Part shown: in pieces, positions 36,727 through 47,263 of the stretch
Position numbering within the stretch: position 1 is the first letter of the stretch
Layout: each line of letters starts with the position of its first letter
NCBI RefSeq assembly: GCF_900101815.1
Contig: NZ_FNAO01000003.1
Span: 186,001-250,000, forward strand
Origin: Pricia antarctica
Lineage (GTDB): Bacteria; Bacteroidota; Bacteroidia; Flavobacteriales; Flavobacteriaceae
Length of the DNA stretch: 64,000 nucleotides
Reading direction: 5' to 3'
The notes under the pieces: generated by a model
Seen by the model: only the letters and a program-made list of their open reading frames with translations
What the model was told of the DNA's origin: nothing
Database searches by the model: none
Position numbers and translations under genes: made by a program

Positions 36727-38139
36727 CTACTTCGATCGTTTAGATTCGGCTATCATGTCCATTCTTAATTGAATCAGATTGCTACTTAATCCCACTTTGT
36801 AGATATGCGGGTATTCAAATCTTTTATATTCGTCGGCCAACTGAGAGACCCTTAAACTCCTATATTCCGAGATTTCCCCAATGGATTTTTTCGCTGTCAG
36901 CACGTTTCCGTTTTCAAAAACCTTCGAAGTCAAATTTTCTTTTTCCAATCCATTTACCATCGATTTTTTATCCGCATATTGGGGATGATAAATCATATCG
37001 ACATCATCTGGATCATCCTCGGAAAGCAAAATGCCATCCGCGTAGAATTCGCCATTGCCATTCAAATATCTTATCACCTTCTTTTTTCCCGGCAAGGTCA
37101 CTTTAGCAACGTCTTCCGATAATTTGATTGTCGGTCTATCGTTCACTGCACTTAATTTGTAAACTCCGTCTAAGGCTCCATCGTCCCTTGCAGTAATCAG
37201 GTTTGTTCCTACCCCGAAAACATCGATTTTCGCTCCTTGATGGATAAGACTTTTTATGAGATATTCGTCCAGCTGGTTAGAGGCAACGATTTTTACTTCT
37301 GGCAATCCTGCCTTATCCAACATAATTCTCGCCTTCTTAGAGAGATAGGCCAAGTCGCCGCTATCCAATCTGATACCAAAAAGTTGGTGTCCCTGTTGCT
37401 GCATTTCCTTGGCAACTTTGATTGCATTGGGAACGCCACTGTTTAGAGTATGGTAAGTATCGACCAGCAGTACACATTTTTTCGGTCGCAATTGGGCGAA
37501 GGTTCTAAACGCCGTCAATTCATCGTCAAAGCTTTGCACCCATGAATGCGCCTGTGTCCCCGAAGAATCCAAGTCGTAGATATAGGCACTCTGCACGTTA
37601 GAGGTGCTATCGGCTCCACCGATTACGGCGGCCCTGCTTCCATGGATCGCTGCCCATCCCTGTGCCCGACGCATGCCGAATTCCATTACAGATCGCTTTC
37701 CGGCGGACTGCCGTAAGCGGTTTGCTTTAGTTGCTATGAGAGATTGGTAGTTAAGTGTGTTCAGAAGCAGCGTTTCCAATAATTGGGCCTCTATGATATT
37801 CCCTTCTACGCTAAGTATAGATTCCGTGGGGAAGATCACTTCTCCTTCCTTGGGAGCATAGATACTACCCCGAAAGCGGAAGTTTTTCAGAAAATCAAGA
37901 AAATCGTCATGAAACCCCCTCTTATAAAGGAAATCGATATCATCAGAATCATATTGAAAATCTTCGATCAGATTAAAAAGCACCTGCAGTCCGGCAAAGA
38001 TTGTGAAACCCGAGCCGAAAGGATTTTTGCGAAAAAAATAATCGAAGTTGACCCTATCATCTTTCCGGCCGGCTGAAAAATAACCTTCGGCCATTGATAG
38101 TTGATAGTGATCAGTAAACAGACCTGAAATCGTTTTCAA
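36727..38139 (-). CDS. pncB: Nicotinate phosphoribosyltransferase
   Basis: Converts nicotinate and PRPP to nicotinate mononucleotide in NAD salvage. The start TTG at 38139 is chosen because it begins the conserved N-terminus ([16 protein letters not shown]) and overlaps the TGA stop of the upstream DUF1328 gene by four bases (TTGA arrangement), implying translational coupling. [20 protein letters not shown] carries the phosphorylated-His region (ihGSR segment), with [13 protein letters not shown] and [17 protein letters not shown] lining the active site. [22 protein letters not shown] is the PRPP-binding signature. Length 470 is normal for the family. Confidence 0.94.
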   Translation of the reverse strand: MKTISGLFTDHYQLSMAEGYFSAGRKDDRVNFDYFFRKNPFGSGFTIFAGLQVLFNLIEDFQYDSDDIDFLYKRGFHDDFLDFLKNFRFRGSIYAPKEGEVIFPTESILSVEGNIIEAQLLETLLLNTLNYQSLIATKANRLRQSAGKRSVMEFGMRRAQGWAAIHGSRAAVIGGADSTSNVQSAYIYDLDSSGTQAHSWVQSFDDELTAFRTFAQLRPKKCVLLVDTYHTLNSGVPNAIKVAKEMQQQGHQLFGIRLDSGDLAYLSKKARIMLDKAGLPEVKIVASNQLDEYLIKSLIHQGAKIDVFGVGTNLITARDDGALDGVYKLSAVNDRPTIKLSEDVAKVTLPGKKKVIRYLNGNGEFYADGILLSEDDPDDVDMIYHPQYADKKSMVNGLEKENLTSKVFENGNVLTAKKSIGEISEYRSLRVSQLADEYKRFEYPHIYKVGLSSNLIQLRMDMIAESKRSK

Positions 38140-38297
38140 AAAATCTTTTTAAAAAGTAAGAAAGAAATTATGGCTAGAACGATAAAAATAAAGAAAATAA
38201 TTTTCGCGATACCAGCCGCAGCTTCAGAAATTCCCCCGAAACCAAAGATTCCGGCTATAACTGCGATAATAATAAAGATAATCATCCATTTAAACAT
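38136..38297 (-). CDS. DUF1328 family small membrane protein (53 aa)
   Basis: The ATG at 38297 opens a 53-codon frame, [20 protein letters not shown] then [20 protein letters not shown] and a short second hydrophobic segment ending in FLLFKKIF. The [20 protein letters not shown] pattern is the hallmark of DUF1328 (YtjA-type) proteins, stress-related two-helix membrane proteins of unknown role. Its TGA at 38136-38138 overlaps the TTG start of the nicotinate phosphoribosyltransferase gene. An 8-bp dyad lies 17 bases upstream of the ATG. Confidence 0.85.
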   Translation of the reverse strand: MFKWMIIFIIIAVIAGIFGFGGISEAAAGIAKIIFFIFIVLAIISFLLFKKIF

Positions 38298-38313
38298 AAT
38301 CAGATTGTTTTAA

Positions 38314-38333
38314 TTTAACTTTTGTAAGTTAAA
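38314..38333. promoter_or_regulatory. Dyad upstream of DUF1328-pncB operon
   Basis: TTTAACTT-TTGT-AAGTTAAA is a perfect 8-bp inverted repeat with a 4-base spacer, 17-36 bases upstream of the DUF1328 ATG. The position suits an operator or a leader hairpin. No regulator is known for it. Confidence 0.4.
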
Positions 38334-38443
38334 ACTACGTTAATGGATTTCGGAAGCTGTGCGTTATCAGTTCTAAATATAATCTAAAAAGGTACGCGGT
38401 ATCGCATTAAGATATGTGCGAAGATTGGATACACAGACTATTT

Positions 38444-39373
38444 TTACATCTTCGGTAAGAATACTTCCGCCATCATACAGCGGGCACTTCCGCCACCGCA
38501 GGTCTCTATCGTCTCTAACGAACTGTGCACGATACCGCAATTTTTTTCTATGGACGCCACTTGTGCAGGAGTCAAGCTATTATAAGCTTGGGTACTCATA
38601 ACCAGTAGAGGCTCGTTGTCCGCACCCAATACCTGCAACATATTTCCGGCAAAATGGTGCATTTGCTGTTCGGTTATGGCTATGATTGCCTTGCCGTCTT
38701 GTTTTAGATGATCGGCGACGTTCTTTCTTTCCTTTTTATCATCGATGGTATCCAAACAGATGACCGCAAACGTATCGGCCAAACACATCATCACGTTCGT
38801 GTGGTAGATAGGCATCCGCTTTCCCCCGACGGATTGATAAGCGGTAAAAATTACAGGGGAATATTCAAAATCTTCGCAGAATTCGATAAAAAGGGCTTCA
38901 TCGGCCCTGTCGGAAAGGGCGCAATAGGCCTTTTTATTGACGCGGTCCAAAGCCATGCTACCCGTTGCTTCCAAGAAAAAACCTTCGGCCTCGGCGGCGG
39001 TGTAATCTATGCTGTTTTTGATGACGAATCCTTCGTTTTCCAAAATATCCAAAATGTCGTTCCGTCTTTCGTTGCGACGGTTTTCCGCGAACATGGGGTA
39101 GATGCCGACCGTGCCGTCTTCATGAAAGGAAATCCAATTATTGGGAAAAATGGAATCGGGGGTATCAGGATTTTTAGTATCTTCTACTACGATAACATGA
39201 ACTCCCCTTTTCCGTAAAACGGTAACAAAAGTATCGAACTCCTCTTGTGCCCTTGTATTTATGGCTGAATTTTTTATATCGATATCCTCTTGAAAATAAT
39301 TGTTGACCGCAGTCTGTTCGTTCATTCGAAAATTGACCGGACGAATCATCAATATAGTGTTGGTGCTTTGCAT
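38444..39373 (-). CDS. ctlX: Citrulline utilization hydrolase CtlX-type (arginine deiminase superfamily)
   Basis: Member of the amidinotransferase/arginine-deiminase superfamily, CtlX type, which hydrolyses citrulline to ornithine. The N-terminus TNTILMIRPVNFRMNEQTAVNN is the CtlX signature. PDSIFPNNWISFHEDGTVGIYP carries the substrate Asp/Asn region, YHTNVMMCLADTFAVI the catalytic His, and ETCGGGSARCMMAEVFLP the C-terminal catalytic Cys. Length 309 is normal. It lies three bases downstream of a second superfamily member on the same strand, so the two are almost certainly co-transcribed and probably act in one arginine/citrulline route. Confidence 0.9.
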   Translation of the reverse strand: MQSTNTILMIRPVNFRMNEQTAVNNYFQEDIDIKNSAINTRAQEEFDTFVTVLRKRGVHVIVVEDTKNPDTPDSIFPNNWISFHEDGTVGIYPMFAENRRNERRNDILDILENEGFVIKNSIDYTAAEAEGFFLEATGSMALDRVNKKAYCALSDRADEALFIEFCEDFEYSPVIFTAYQSVGGKRMPIYHTNVMMCLADTFAVICLDTIDDKKERKNVADHLKQDGKAIIAITEQQMHHFAGNMLQVLGADNEPLLVMSTQAYNSLTPAQVASIEKNCGIVHSSLETIETCGGGSARCMMAEVFLPKM

Positions 39374-39376
39374 TTT

Positions 39377-40291
39377 TTATTCTCTTATTAAGGGCAAGGT
39401 ACTACAGCGCAACAATCCCTCTTGTTTGGAAATCTCGCCATAGGGAATTTCGGCAACCGTAAATCCTTGCTTTCGCAGCCAATCATTAAGACGGGTAAAG
39501 TTGCGTTCCGAGACCACAACTTCGGGCGAAATGGAAAAAACATTGCTGAACATGCGGTACATTTCCTGTTTGGTAATCTCGAAGACATTTTCCTTTCCAA
39601 AGAAATCTACTAACCATTGGTACTCCTCTTCGACTAAAAATCCATTTTTATGAAGTATTGCCTTTCCCTTTCCCAAGGGCTGGAAACAGCAATCGAGATG
39701 CAGGGCGTTCTCTATAGCCTCGGTATTCGATTTTCTGAGTTGGAAGGATTTTATAATCTTATCCGGAAATTGCTCCGCAATATATTCGACAGCTGCTCCA
39801 TTGGTACGGGCTGTAATAAAATCGGGATAATCCATAGCCGTGTATGTACCCATGAAAATATGGTCGTACCAAGGCATCACATCCCCGCCTTCTACATGCA
39901 CCTCTTCCGGTGGTTGTAAAATATTTTTATCATCAATCTTATCCAAAACATGTAAAATTGCTTCGACCTCCTTCTCCCTTTCCGGCAGGATATTGGCTTT
40001 AATCAGCTTGTCACCAATTACAAAGGCAATATCACGGGAGAAAATCTGGTTACAATCCTTCAACACCTCCGGCCGATAGACCTTCACGCCGTAATTTTCA
40101 AAAACTTGGGCAAAGGCATCCATTTCACGGACCATATCGGATTCCTTGGGATAGGTGCCTTCCAAAATATGTTCCAGAGATTTCGGATCATATGCCTGAT
40201 CGGGCCTGGGAACGGGACCGGGACTTTCGGCCGTACCCAACACCACCGCTTTTAACGGGGAAATCTCGTCATTGACATTCAATAGAAGCAT
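39377..40291 (-). CDS. Dimethylarginine dimethylaminohydrolase-like / amidinotransferase family protein
   Basis: A 304-residue arginine-deiminase-superfamily enzyme. I start at the ATG at 40291 (MLLLNVNDEISPLKAVVLG); an in-frame start at 40354 adds 21 residues that extend into intergenic repeats. Catalytic elements: SRDIAFVIGDKLIKAN (Asp region), HVEGGDV at 132-138 (His/Glu/Asp region) and Cys296 in GLLRCSTLPLIRE as nucleophile. The substrate is a guanidino or ureido compound; arginine deiminase, DDAH and glycine amidinotransferase activities cannot be told apart by eye. Together with CtlX downstream, conversion of arginine or a derivative to citrulline followed by citrulline to ornithine is plausible. 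Confidence 0.88.
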   Translation of the reverse strand: MLLLNVNDEISPLKAVVLGTAESPGPVPRPDQAYDPKSLEHILEGTYPKESDMVREMDAFAQVFENYGVKVYRPEVLKDCNQIFSRDIAFVIGDKLIKANILPEREKEVEAILHVLDKIDDKNILQPPEEVHVEGGDVMPWYDHIFMGTYTAMDYPDFITARTNGAAVEYIAEQFPDKIIKSFQLRKSNTEAIENALHLDCCFQPLGKGKAILHKNGFLVEEEYQWLVDFFGKENVFEITKQEMYRMFSNVFSISPEVVVSERNFTRLNDWLRKQGFTVAEIPYGEISKQEGLLRCSTLPLIRE

Positions 40292-40375
40292 CCAATTTAA
40301 ATTTATGTAAAGATAGGGAGGTTGGGAACTGAAATTCCAAATTAAAGCTGCCAAATTTTAAAAACGCCTGCGACA

Positions 40376-40543
<168 letters not shown>

Positions 40544-40554
40544 TTAAAACCAAT

Positions 40555-40590
40555 AAAAAAGACCTGCCACATTTTTAACTGGACAGGTCC
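40555..40590 (-). terminator. Intrinsic terminator after gltA
   Basis: On the minus strand, GACCTGTCCA and TGGCAGGTC form a stem with one bulged base around a 10-base loop, followed by six T. It lies about 45 bases beyond the gltA stop codon. Confidence 0.8.
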
Positions 40591-40633
40591 TTGATCTTTA
40601 CACACTTTATGAGATAGTCCCCTTATTTTTTAA

Positions 40634-41920
40634 TTATCGGTTCTCAACTTCGACGAAAGGCCTTTTCGTCGCACCGGTATACACCTGTCTCGGTCGACCT
40701 ATTGGCTCTCCACGCAATCGCATTTCGCGCCATTGGGCAATCCATCCGGGTAGGCGGCCCATGGCGAACATTACCGTAAACATTTCGGTGGGTATGCCCA
40801 GTGCCCTATAAATAATTCCAGAATAAAAATCGACGTTCGGATATAATTTTCTATCCACGAAATAGGAATCTTCCAAGGCTTCTTTTTCCAGGCCTTTCGC
40901 AATTTCCAAGATGGGGTCGTCGATACCGAGATCTGCCAAAACATCATCGGCAGCCTTTTTAATAATTTTTGCTCTGGGATCGAAGTTCTTGTACACTCTG
41001 TGACCAAAACCCATCAGTCTAAAGGGATCGTCCTTATCCTTGGCTTTGGCCATATATTTTTTGGTATCGCCGCCATCTTTTTCGATAGCTTCCAGCATTT
41101 CAAGTACGGCTTGGTTCGCACCACCATGCAAAGGTCCCCAAAGAGCCGATATTCCCGCGGAAAGCGAGGCGAAGAGCCCAGCGTGCGAAGAACCGACAAT
41201 CCGTACCGTGGAAGTAGAGCAATTCTGTTCGTGATCGGCATGTAGGATTAACAATTTATCCAAAGCCTCTATAACTACATCGTTCTTTTTATAAGTTTGG
41301 CTCGGTCTTTTGAACATCATCTTATGGATATTCTCCACATATCCCAAATCGTCATCGCCATAATCCAGGGGCAGCCCCTTTTTCTTCCTCAGCGTCCAAG
41401 CCACCAATACTGGAAACTTGGCTAAAATACGAACGATGGCATGATACATTTCCTTCTCGGAAGAAACATCCACGGTAGATGGGTTGAAGGCAATCAATGC
41501 GCTGGTCAACGAAGAAAGAACACCCATCGGATGCGCCGATTTCGGAAAACCGTCCAAAATCTTCTTCATTTCTTCATCGATATGCGACTCGTCGGTAATG
41601 TCTTTATGGAATTTGGCCAATTCCTCTTTATTAGGCAACTCTCCAAAAATCAATAAATAGGCCACTTCCAAAAACTGGGCCTTTTCTGCCAGTTCTTCGA
41701 TAGTATACCCCCGATATCTGAGAACCCCCTTTTCACCATCAAGAAATGTAATAGCACTCTCACAGGAACCCGTATTCTTATAACCGGGATCTAAAGTAAT
41801 AAGGCCACCGGTCGCAGAACGCAAGGTTTTTATATCGATTGCGAACTCCTCTTCGGTACCTTTTATGACAGGAAATTCATATTTTTTACCGTTGTATTCT
41901 AAAGTAGCTTTATCTGACAT
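40634..41920 (-). CDS. gltA: Citrate synthase
   Basis: TCA-cycle enzyme that condenses acetyl-CoA and oxaloacetate. I start at the ATG at 41920 (MSDKATLEYNGKKYEFPVIK), which gives 428 residues as usual for the hexameric type II bacterial form; an in-frame start at 41959 adds 13 residues. Catalytic segments: SSHAGLFASLSAGISALWGP with GPLHGGANQAVLEML (substrate His), MGFGHRVYKNFDPRAKII (catalytic His), and NVDFYSGIIYRALGIP (catalytic Asp). It is followed by an intrinsic terminator and is transcribed alone. Confidence 0.97.
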   Translation of the reverse strand: MSDKATLEYNGKKYEFPVIKGTEEEFAIDIKTLRSATGGLITLDPGYKNTGSCESAITFLDGEKGVLRYRGYTIEELAEKAQFLEVAYLLIFGELPNKEELAKFHKDITDESHIDEEMKKILDGFPKSAHPMGVLSSLTSALIAFNPSTVDVSSEKEMYHAIVRILAKFPVLVAWTLRKKKGLPLDYGDDDLGYVENIHKMMFKRPSQTYKKNDVVIEALDKLLILHADHEQNCSTSTVRIVGSSHAGLFASLSAGISALWGPLHGGANQAVLEMLEAIEKDGGDTKKYMAKAKDKDDPFRLMGFGHRVYKNFDPRAKIIKKAADDVLADLGIDDPILEIAKGLEKEALEDSYFVDRKLYPNVDFYSGIIYRALGIPTEMFTVMFAMGRLPGWIAQWREMRLRGEPIGRPRQVYTGATKRPFVEVENR

Positions 41921-42044
41921 GTATTTTATTGATTTTAAGGGTAAATGTAAATTTAGCAAAAACCGCAGTTCTTACACTGGCAGGACATTCCTTTGGGTAA
42001 TAATTAACAACGCGTTTCTCGTTCGGAAGTGCAATGGGAAACTA

Positions 42045-43580
42045 CTACAATAAATATAGTTTATCGTAGTATTCATCGAGGGATTTATCCCAAGTAAACC
42101 GCATTTTTTTGGCCGCGGCTTGTATTTTCTTCCATTTCGGCTTGTCATTTTGCCATATATCCAGTGCCTCATCGAATCGCACCACCATATCCTCAAGCTT
42201 GGCCTCAAAGGTTTCCCCGTCGAAGGCAAATCCCGTTTTCATATGTTCCACGGTATCTTTAAGACCGCCGGTATGGTGAACAAGGCATGGGTTACCATTT
42301 CGCATGGCCAACATTTGACTGATACCGCAAGGTTCGAAAAGGCTGGGCATAAAATACAGGTCCGTTTCGAGATACATGGAATCGATGAGATCTTCGGACT
42401 GCCCATTCGTGAAAACAAAATTCTTATGCTTGTAACTCAAACTTCGGAACATCTCTTCGTAATCGGGATCGCCCGTGCCCAACAGCATAAAGATGCCATC
42501 GACTTTCTTCAAACTTTCCAGCATTTTTTCGAAGGATTCGGGGGAACGCATCATAAAATAGAATTTCTGCTCGGTCAAGCGGGCCACACTCGATACAATG
42601 AACTTGGGGCGGTCCGTAACGAACTCCATAATTTTTTCGCCGGTATGCGCCAGAAAATCCGCCTTGTATTTTTTGGATTCATCTTGAAGCCATCGAAACA
42701 GCGCCTTGACGGTATTCCGATAGAGCAGTCCTTTTTCGGCCTTTCTGATGTTATTGTAGTTCGAGGCATTGAGAATACCGTACAACCTACCTTCATCGTT
42801 GGCTTTTTGAAGCCCTTTCTCCAAACTTTCCCCACCGACAAACTCGGGCCGGGCGCTGGGCAACATAATATCCTCTTTATAGGATGGGGAAACCGTATGT
42901 ACCGCATCAGCGAGCCGGATGCCTACACCCATCAGGTTGATACAATCTGGATATTGAGGATCTTGCAAAGCTTCGATATCTAACGGGACCTCCGGAAACC
43001 AATGATGTACGGAAGCATAATTATCATAGAACGGACGTATACCCTGTATCGCAAGGTTATGAATGCTGTACACATAACGCATCTTCTTCAAGTCTTGGTA
43101 ATTCGGATGGTATTTTTTGATAAACAGCAGTGCGGCGGAATGCCAATCGTGCATATGTACGATATCAAGATCACCAAAAGCTCCGACTTTGATGGCCTCG
43201 GCGACCGCTGTATTGAAAACCATGAATTTAACAAAGTCGTTGAAAAACGGCTCGGTAGGATCATCATGATAGATATGGGCTATACCACCCTCGGTGATTT
43301 CGGGATGATGTATCACATAATGCGTAATGTTGTCGAACTCTTTTTTTGGCGCGACCTGGTACAGTTCGGCCGTATAGGTTGTTCCTCTCAACGGAAAATT
43401 CAAATTGGCCACAAGAGTGCCATCATTATGTAACCGCGAATACGAAGGAACCACCACGTGAACCTTATCCCCGCGCTTTGCTATCTCCCTGGGAACATCT
43501 CGTACCACATCGCCCATGCCCCCAGCTTTGCAGTTATGGATACCATCGTTTTCAGCGGCAACAAAAAGAAAATTATTCAT
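42045..43580 (-). CDS. Glycogen/starch synthase-like glycosyltransferase (GT5)
   Basis: GT-B glycosyltransferase of 511 residues that likely extends alpha-1,4-glucan using a nucleotide-glucose donor. The donor-binding KxGG motif appears as CKAGGMGDVVRDVP with Lys18. DIVHMHDWHSAALL and YSIHNLAIQG are typical of GlgA-like N-terminal domains. The C-terminal domain has SVARLTEQKFYFMM and SLFEPCGISQMLAMRNG, the EX7E-like donor site. It differs from classical GlgA (shorter, N-terminus NNFLFVAAENDGIHNCKAGG), so I leave the symbol empty. No glgB or glgC is adjacent. An intrinsic terminator separates it from eno upstream. Confidence 0.88.
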   Translation of the reverse strand: MNNFLFVAAENDGIHNCKAGGMGDVVRDVPREIAKRGDKVHVVVPSYSRLHNDGTLVANLNFPLRGTTYTAELYQVAPKKEFDNITHYVIHHPEITEGGIAHIYHDDPTEPFFNDFVKFMVFNTAVAEAIKVGAFGDLDIVHMHDWHSAALLFIKKYHPNYQDLKKMRYVYSIHNLAIQGIRPFYDNYASVHHWFPEVPLDIEALQDPQYPDCINLMGVGIRLADAVHTVSPSYKEDIMLPSARPEFVGGESLEKGLQKANDEGRLYGILNASNYNNIRKAEKGLLYRNTVKALFRWLQDESKKYKADFLAHTGEKIMEFVTDRPKFIVSSVARLTEQKFYFMMRSPESFEKMLESLKKVDGIFMLLGTGDPDYEEMFRSLSYKHKNFVFTNGQSEDLIDSMYLETDLYFMPSLFEPCGISQMLAMRNGNPCLVHHTGGLKDTVEHMKTGFAFDGETFEAKLEDMVVRFDEALDIWQNDKPKWKKIQAAAKKMRFTWDKSLDEYYDKLYLL

Positions 43581-43648
43581 AGGGTCTTCGTTAGTTTGTG
43601 TCAGACTACAATATATCGATTTAAGTTAAATAAATTTAATGATATCGC

Positions 43649-43685
43649 AAAAAAAAGCCCTCCGAGTTTCGAAAGGCTTTTTTTA
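43649..43685 (-). terminator. Intrinsic terminator between eno and glycogen synthase-like gene
   Basis: AAAAAAAGCC and GGCTTTTTTT form a 10-bp stem around a 15-base loop. On the minus strand the stem runs into a T-tract, 75 bases after the eno stop. The symmetric A/T tails make it potentially bidirectional. Confidence 0.85.
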
Positions 43686-43759
43686 AATTGTTTGACGTTT
43701 ATGGTCTGTCATCTGGTGTGCTTACATCCAATTTTCTACAGCAACTACCGTCAACTTTT

Positions 43760-45064
<1,305 letters not shown>

Positions 45065-45086
45065 TTAGGATTGATTTCAGTAAAAT

Positions 45087-45094
45087 CAAATATA
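45087..45094 (-). promoter_or_regulatory. Candidate eno -7 box
   Basis: On the minus strand TATATTTG matches TAnnTTTG and lies about 35 bases upstream of the eno ATG. No clear TTG -33 element is visible. Confidence 0.4.
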
Positions 45095-45159
45095 CGAAAC
45101 CGAAGACTTATTTCATTGTGGTATTCCTTTATATTGTAACGGATACAAAAAATCGATTG

Positions 45160-46281
45160 CTATACTGCCTGCGACGATTTCGACTTGATCACATCAAAAA
45201 ACTGATCAAAAAGATATTCGGCGTCGTGTGGACCGGCACTCGCTTCGGGATGGTATTGTACCGAGAATACATCCTTGTCTTTCATCCGAATTCCGGCCAC
45301 GGTCTTATCGTTCAAGTGTACGTGCGTAATTTCAAGGTCGGTATTGGCCTCGGTCTCTTCCCGATTTACAGCAAAACCGTGGTTTTGGGAAGTTATCTCC
45401 CCTTTACCGGTGCGAAGGTTCATAACCGGGTGATTAATGCCCCGATGCCCATTGTGCATTTTATAAGTGGACACCCCGTTGGCGAGGGCGATGATCTGAT
45501 GGCCCAAACATATACCGAACACCGGTTTTCCACTGGAAATCATTTTTTTGGCAGCCGCTATGGCATCGCTCAGGGGCTCCGGATCTCCGGGGCCATTAGA
45601 TATAAAATACGCGTCCGGAGCAAAGACTTCCATATCTTCAAAGCTGCTATTATAGGGGAAAACTTTTATGTAGGCGCCCCTTTTGGCCAAATTTCGAAGG
45701 ATGTTCATTTTGATACCAATGTCTAGTGCAGCAATTTTATAGGTACTATTTTCTTCCCCGAAAAAATAAGGGTCGGTGGTGGATACCTTTGAAGCCAGTT
45801 CCAAGCCTTCCATACTGGGCACTTCGGAGAGTTTCTTTTTTAAAGCCTCCAAATTGTCAATGTCGGTTGTAATTACCGCATTCATCGCACCTTGATCCCG
45901 GATATAACTAACTAATGCCCGGGTATCAACATCGGAAATGGCGAAAATATCGTTTTCGTCCAAAAACTGTTTTAGACTTTTGTCCGCCACGGTCCTGGAA
46001 TACTCATAACTAAAATTTCTACATATGAGTCCTGATATCTTTACCGAATCCGATTCTACCTCGTCGGAATTGGTTCCATAATTACCGATATGCGCATTGG
46101 TGGTAACCATTAATTGCCCGAAATAGGATGGGTCGGTAAAGATTTCTTGGTACCCGGTCATGCCCGTATTGAAACAGACCTCACCGAAGGCCGTACCTTC
46201 TTTGTCGCCAACGGCTTTACCGTGAAAAATGGTGCCGTCGGCCAATAGTATTACTGCTTTCTTTTTTGCTTGGTACTTCAT
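45160..46281 (-). CDS. carA: Carbamoyl-phosphate synthase small (glutaminase) subunit
   Basis: Glutamine amidotransferase subunit that supplies ammonia to CarB for carbamoyl phosphate, used for arginine and pyrimidine synthesis. The N-terminal CPSase domain has FGEVCFNTGMTGYQEIFTDP and SYFGQLMVTTNAHIGNYG. The class I glutaminase has the nucleophile Cys258 in FGICLGHQIIALA and the His-Glu pair in FSVQYHPEASAGPHDAEYLF. Length 373 is normal. carB is not adjacent, which is common in Bacteroidota. It lies 155 bases beyond the rplQ end, past the ribosomal-operon terminator. Confidence 0.97.
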   Translation of the reverse strand: MKYQAKKKAVILLADGTIFHGKAVGDKEGTAFGEVCFNTGMTGYQEIFTDPSYFGQLMVTTNAHIGNYGTNSDEVESDSVKISGLICRNFSYEYSRTVADKSLKQFLDENDIFAISDVDTRALVSYIRDQGAMNAVITTDIDNLEALKKKLSEVPSMEGLELASKVSTTDPYFFGEENSTYKIAALDIGIKMNILRNLAKRGAYIKVFPYNSSFEDMEVFAPDAYFISNGPGDPEPLSDAIAAAKKMISSGKPVFGICLGHQIIALANGVSTYKMHNGHRGINHPVMNLRTGKGEITSQNHGFAVNREETEANTDLEITHVHLNDKTVAGIRMKDKDVFSVQYHPEASAGPHDAEYLFDQFFDVIKSKSSQAV

Positions 46282-46368
46282 AATCGGGAAGGAATTATTG
46301 ATTTTTATTAATTAATAGGTCAAAGCGGACAGAGGAAAAAGAATTGTCAACCCTTATTTCCATTTTAC

Positions 46369-46410
46369 AAAAAAACAAAAAAAAAGGATAGACGCTTAGG
46401 TCTATCCTTT
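46369..46410 (-). terminator. Intrinsic terminator of the ribosomal operon
   Basis: AAAGGATAGA and TCTATCCTTT form a perfect 10-bp stem around CGCTTAGG. On the minus strand it is followed by a long T-rich tract (14 bases with one interruption). It lies 27 bases after the rplQ stop. Confidence 0.88.
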
Positions 46411-46436
46411 AACTATGTTCAAAATTTATCGACATT

Positions 46437-47192
46437 TTATGCTTTGTTGTCGTCCTTTTTAGTTTCCGAGTCATCATCCTTAGCGTCGGGTTTGGTTTCT
46501 GCCTCCGGCTTTTCGTCGGCTTTGGCTTCAACCTTTTCTTCGGATACCGCTTCTTTTTCAGGAGCAGCTTCCTTCTGCTCGGTATTTTCTACTTTGGTTT
46601 CGGATTCCGTTTTAGTTTCCGTTTCGTTCTTGGTTTCCGCTTCCTTTTTCGCTTTCGCTTCGGCTCCTTTATCCGCTTTGTCCTCTTGGGTCTTGCCTGC
46701 GTCCGCTTTTGTTGCTTCTACAGTTTCGCTAACTGGCTTATCCTCACTTTTACTTCCGCCCCTTCTACTTCTACGGGTGGTTTTCTTTTTAGCTTTACCG
46801 GCGTTGTAGATTTCGTTGAAATCTACTAATTCGATCATGGCCATGTCCGCGTTGTCACCGAGGCGATTCCCCAATTTAATGATTCGGGTATAGCCACCGG
46901 GCCTGTCCGCAACTTTTTCCGCGACCGTGCCGAACAATTCGGTAACCGCATATTTGTCGCGAAGGTTCTTAAAAACGATACGGCGGTTGTGTGTGCCTTT
47001 TTCGGCGGTCACATTGTTTTCCGGTTTAGATTTTGTAATCAACGGCTCGACAAACTGCCTCAAGGCTTTTGCCTTGGCTACCGTTGTATTGATTCTCTTA
47101 TGCTCGATTAGGGAACAGGCCATGTTGGCCAACATCGCCTTTCTATGCGCTGTCTTTCGTCCTAAATGATTGAATTTTTTACCGTGTCTCAT
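46437..47192 (-). CDS. rplQ: 50S ribosomal protein L17 with long charged C-terminal tail
   Basis: Large-subunit protein near the tunnel exit. The core (about 1-132) starts [20 protein letters not shown] and has [18 protein letters not shown] and [19 protein letters not shown]. From about residue 133 a 120-residue low-complexity tail of Lys, Glu, Ala, Thr and Asp follows ([19 protein letters not shown] then repeated ETKTE-like units). E. coli L17 has 127 residues, so this protein is twice as long. Tails of this kind occur in Bacteroidota L17. It is the last gene of the alpha-type operon, 72 bases after rpoA. Confidence 0.96.
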   Translation of the reverse strand: MRHGKKFNHLGRKTAHRKAMLANMACSLIEHKRINTTVAKAKALRQFVEPLITKSKPENNVTAEKGTHNRRIVFKNLRDKYAVTELFGTVAEKVADRPGGYTRIIKLGNRLGDNADMAMIELVDFNEIYNAGKAKKKTTRRSRRGGSKSEDKPVSETVEATKADAGKTQEDKADKGAEAKAKKEAETKNETETKTESETKVENTEQKEAAPEKEAVSEEKVEAKADEKPEAETKPDAKDDDSETKKDDNKA

Positions 47193-47263
47193 GGTGTATG
47201 TACTGTGTATTTCCCCAACTGAGGCGCTCTGCCTTCCTGTAGGAAACAGCTATTATTAGTGTA

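Noticed and set aside
42120-42983. Long open frame (287 codons) on the plus strand inside the glycogen synthase-like gene
   Set aside because: It is antisense to a gene with clear motifs, has no recognisable domain, and its amino-acid pattern is that of a mirrored coding frame.
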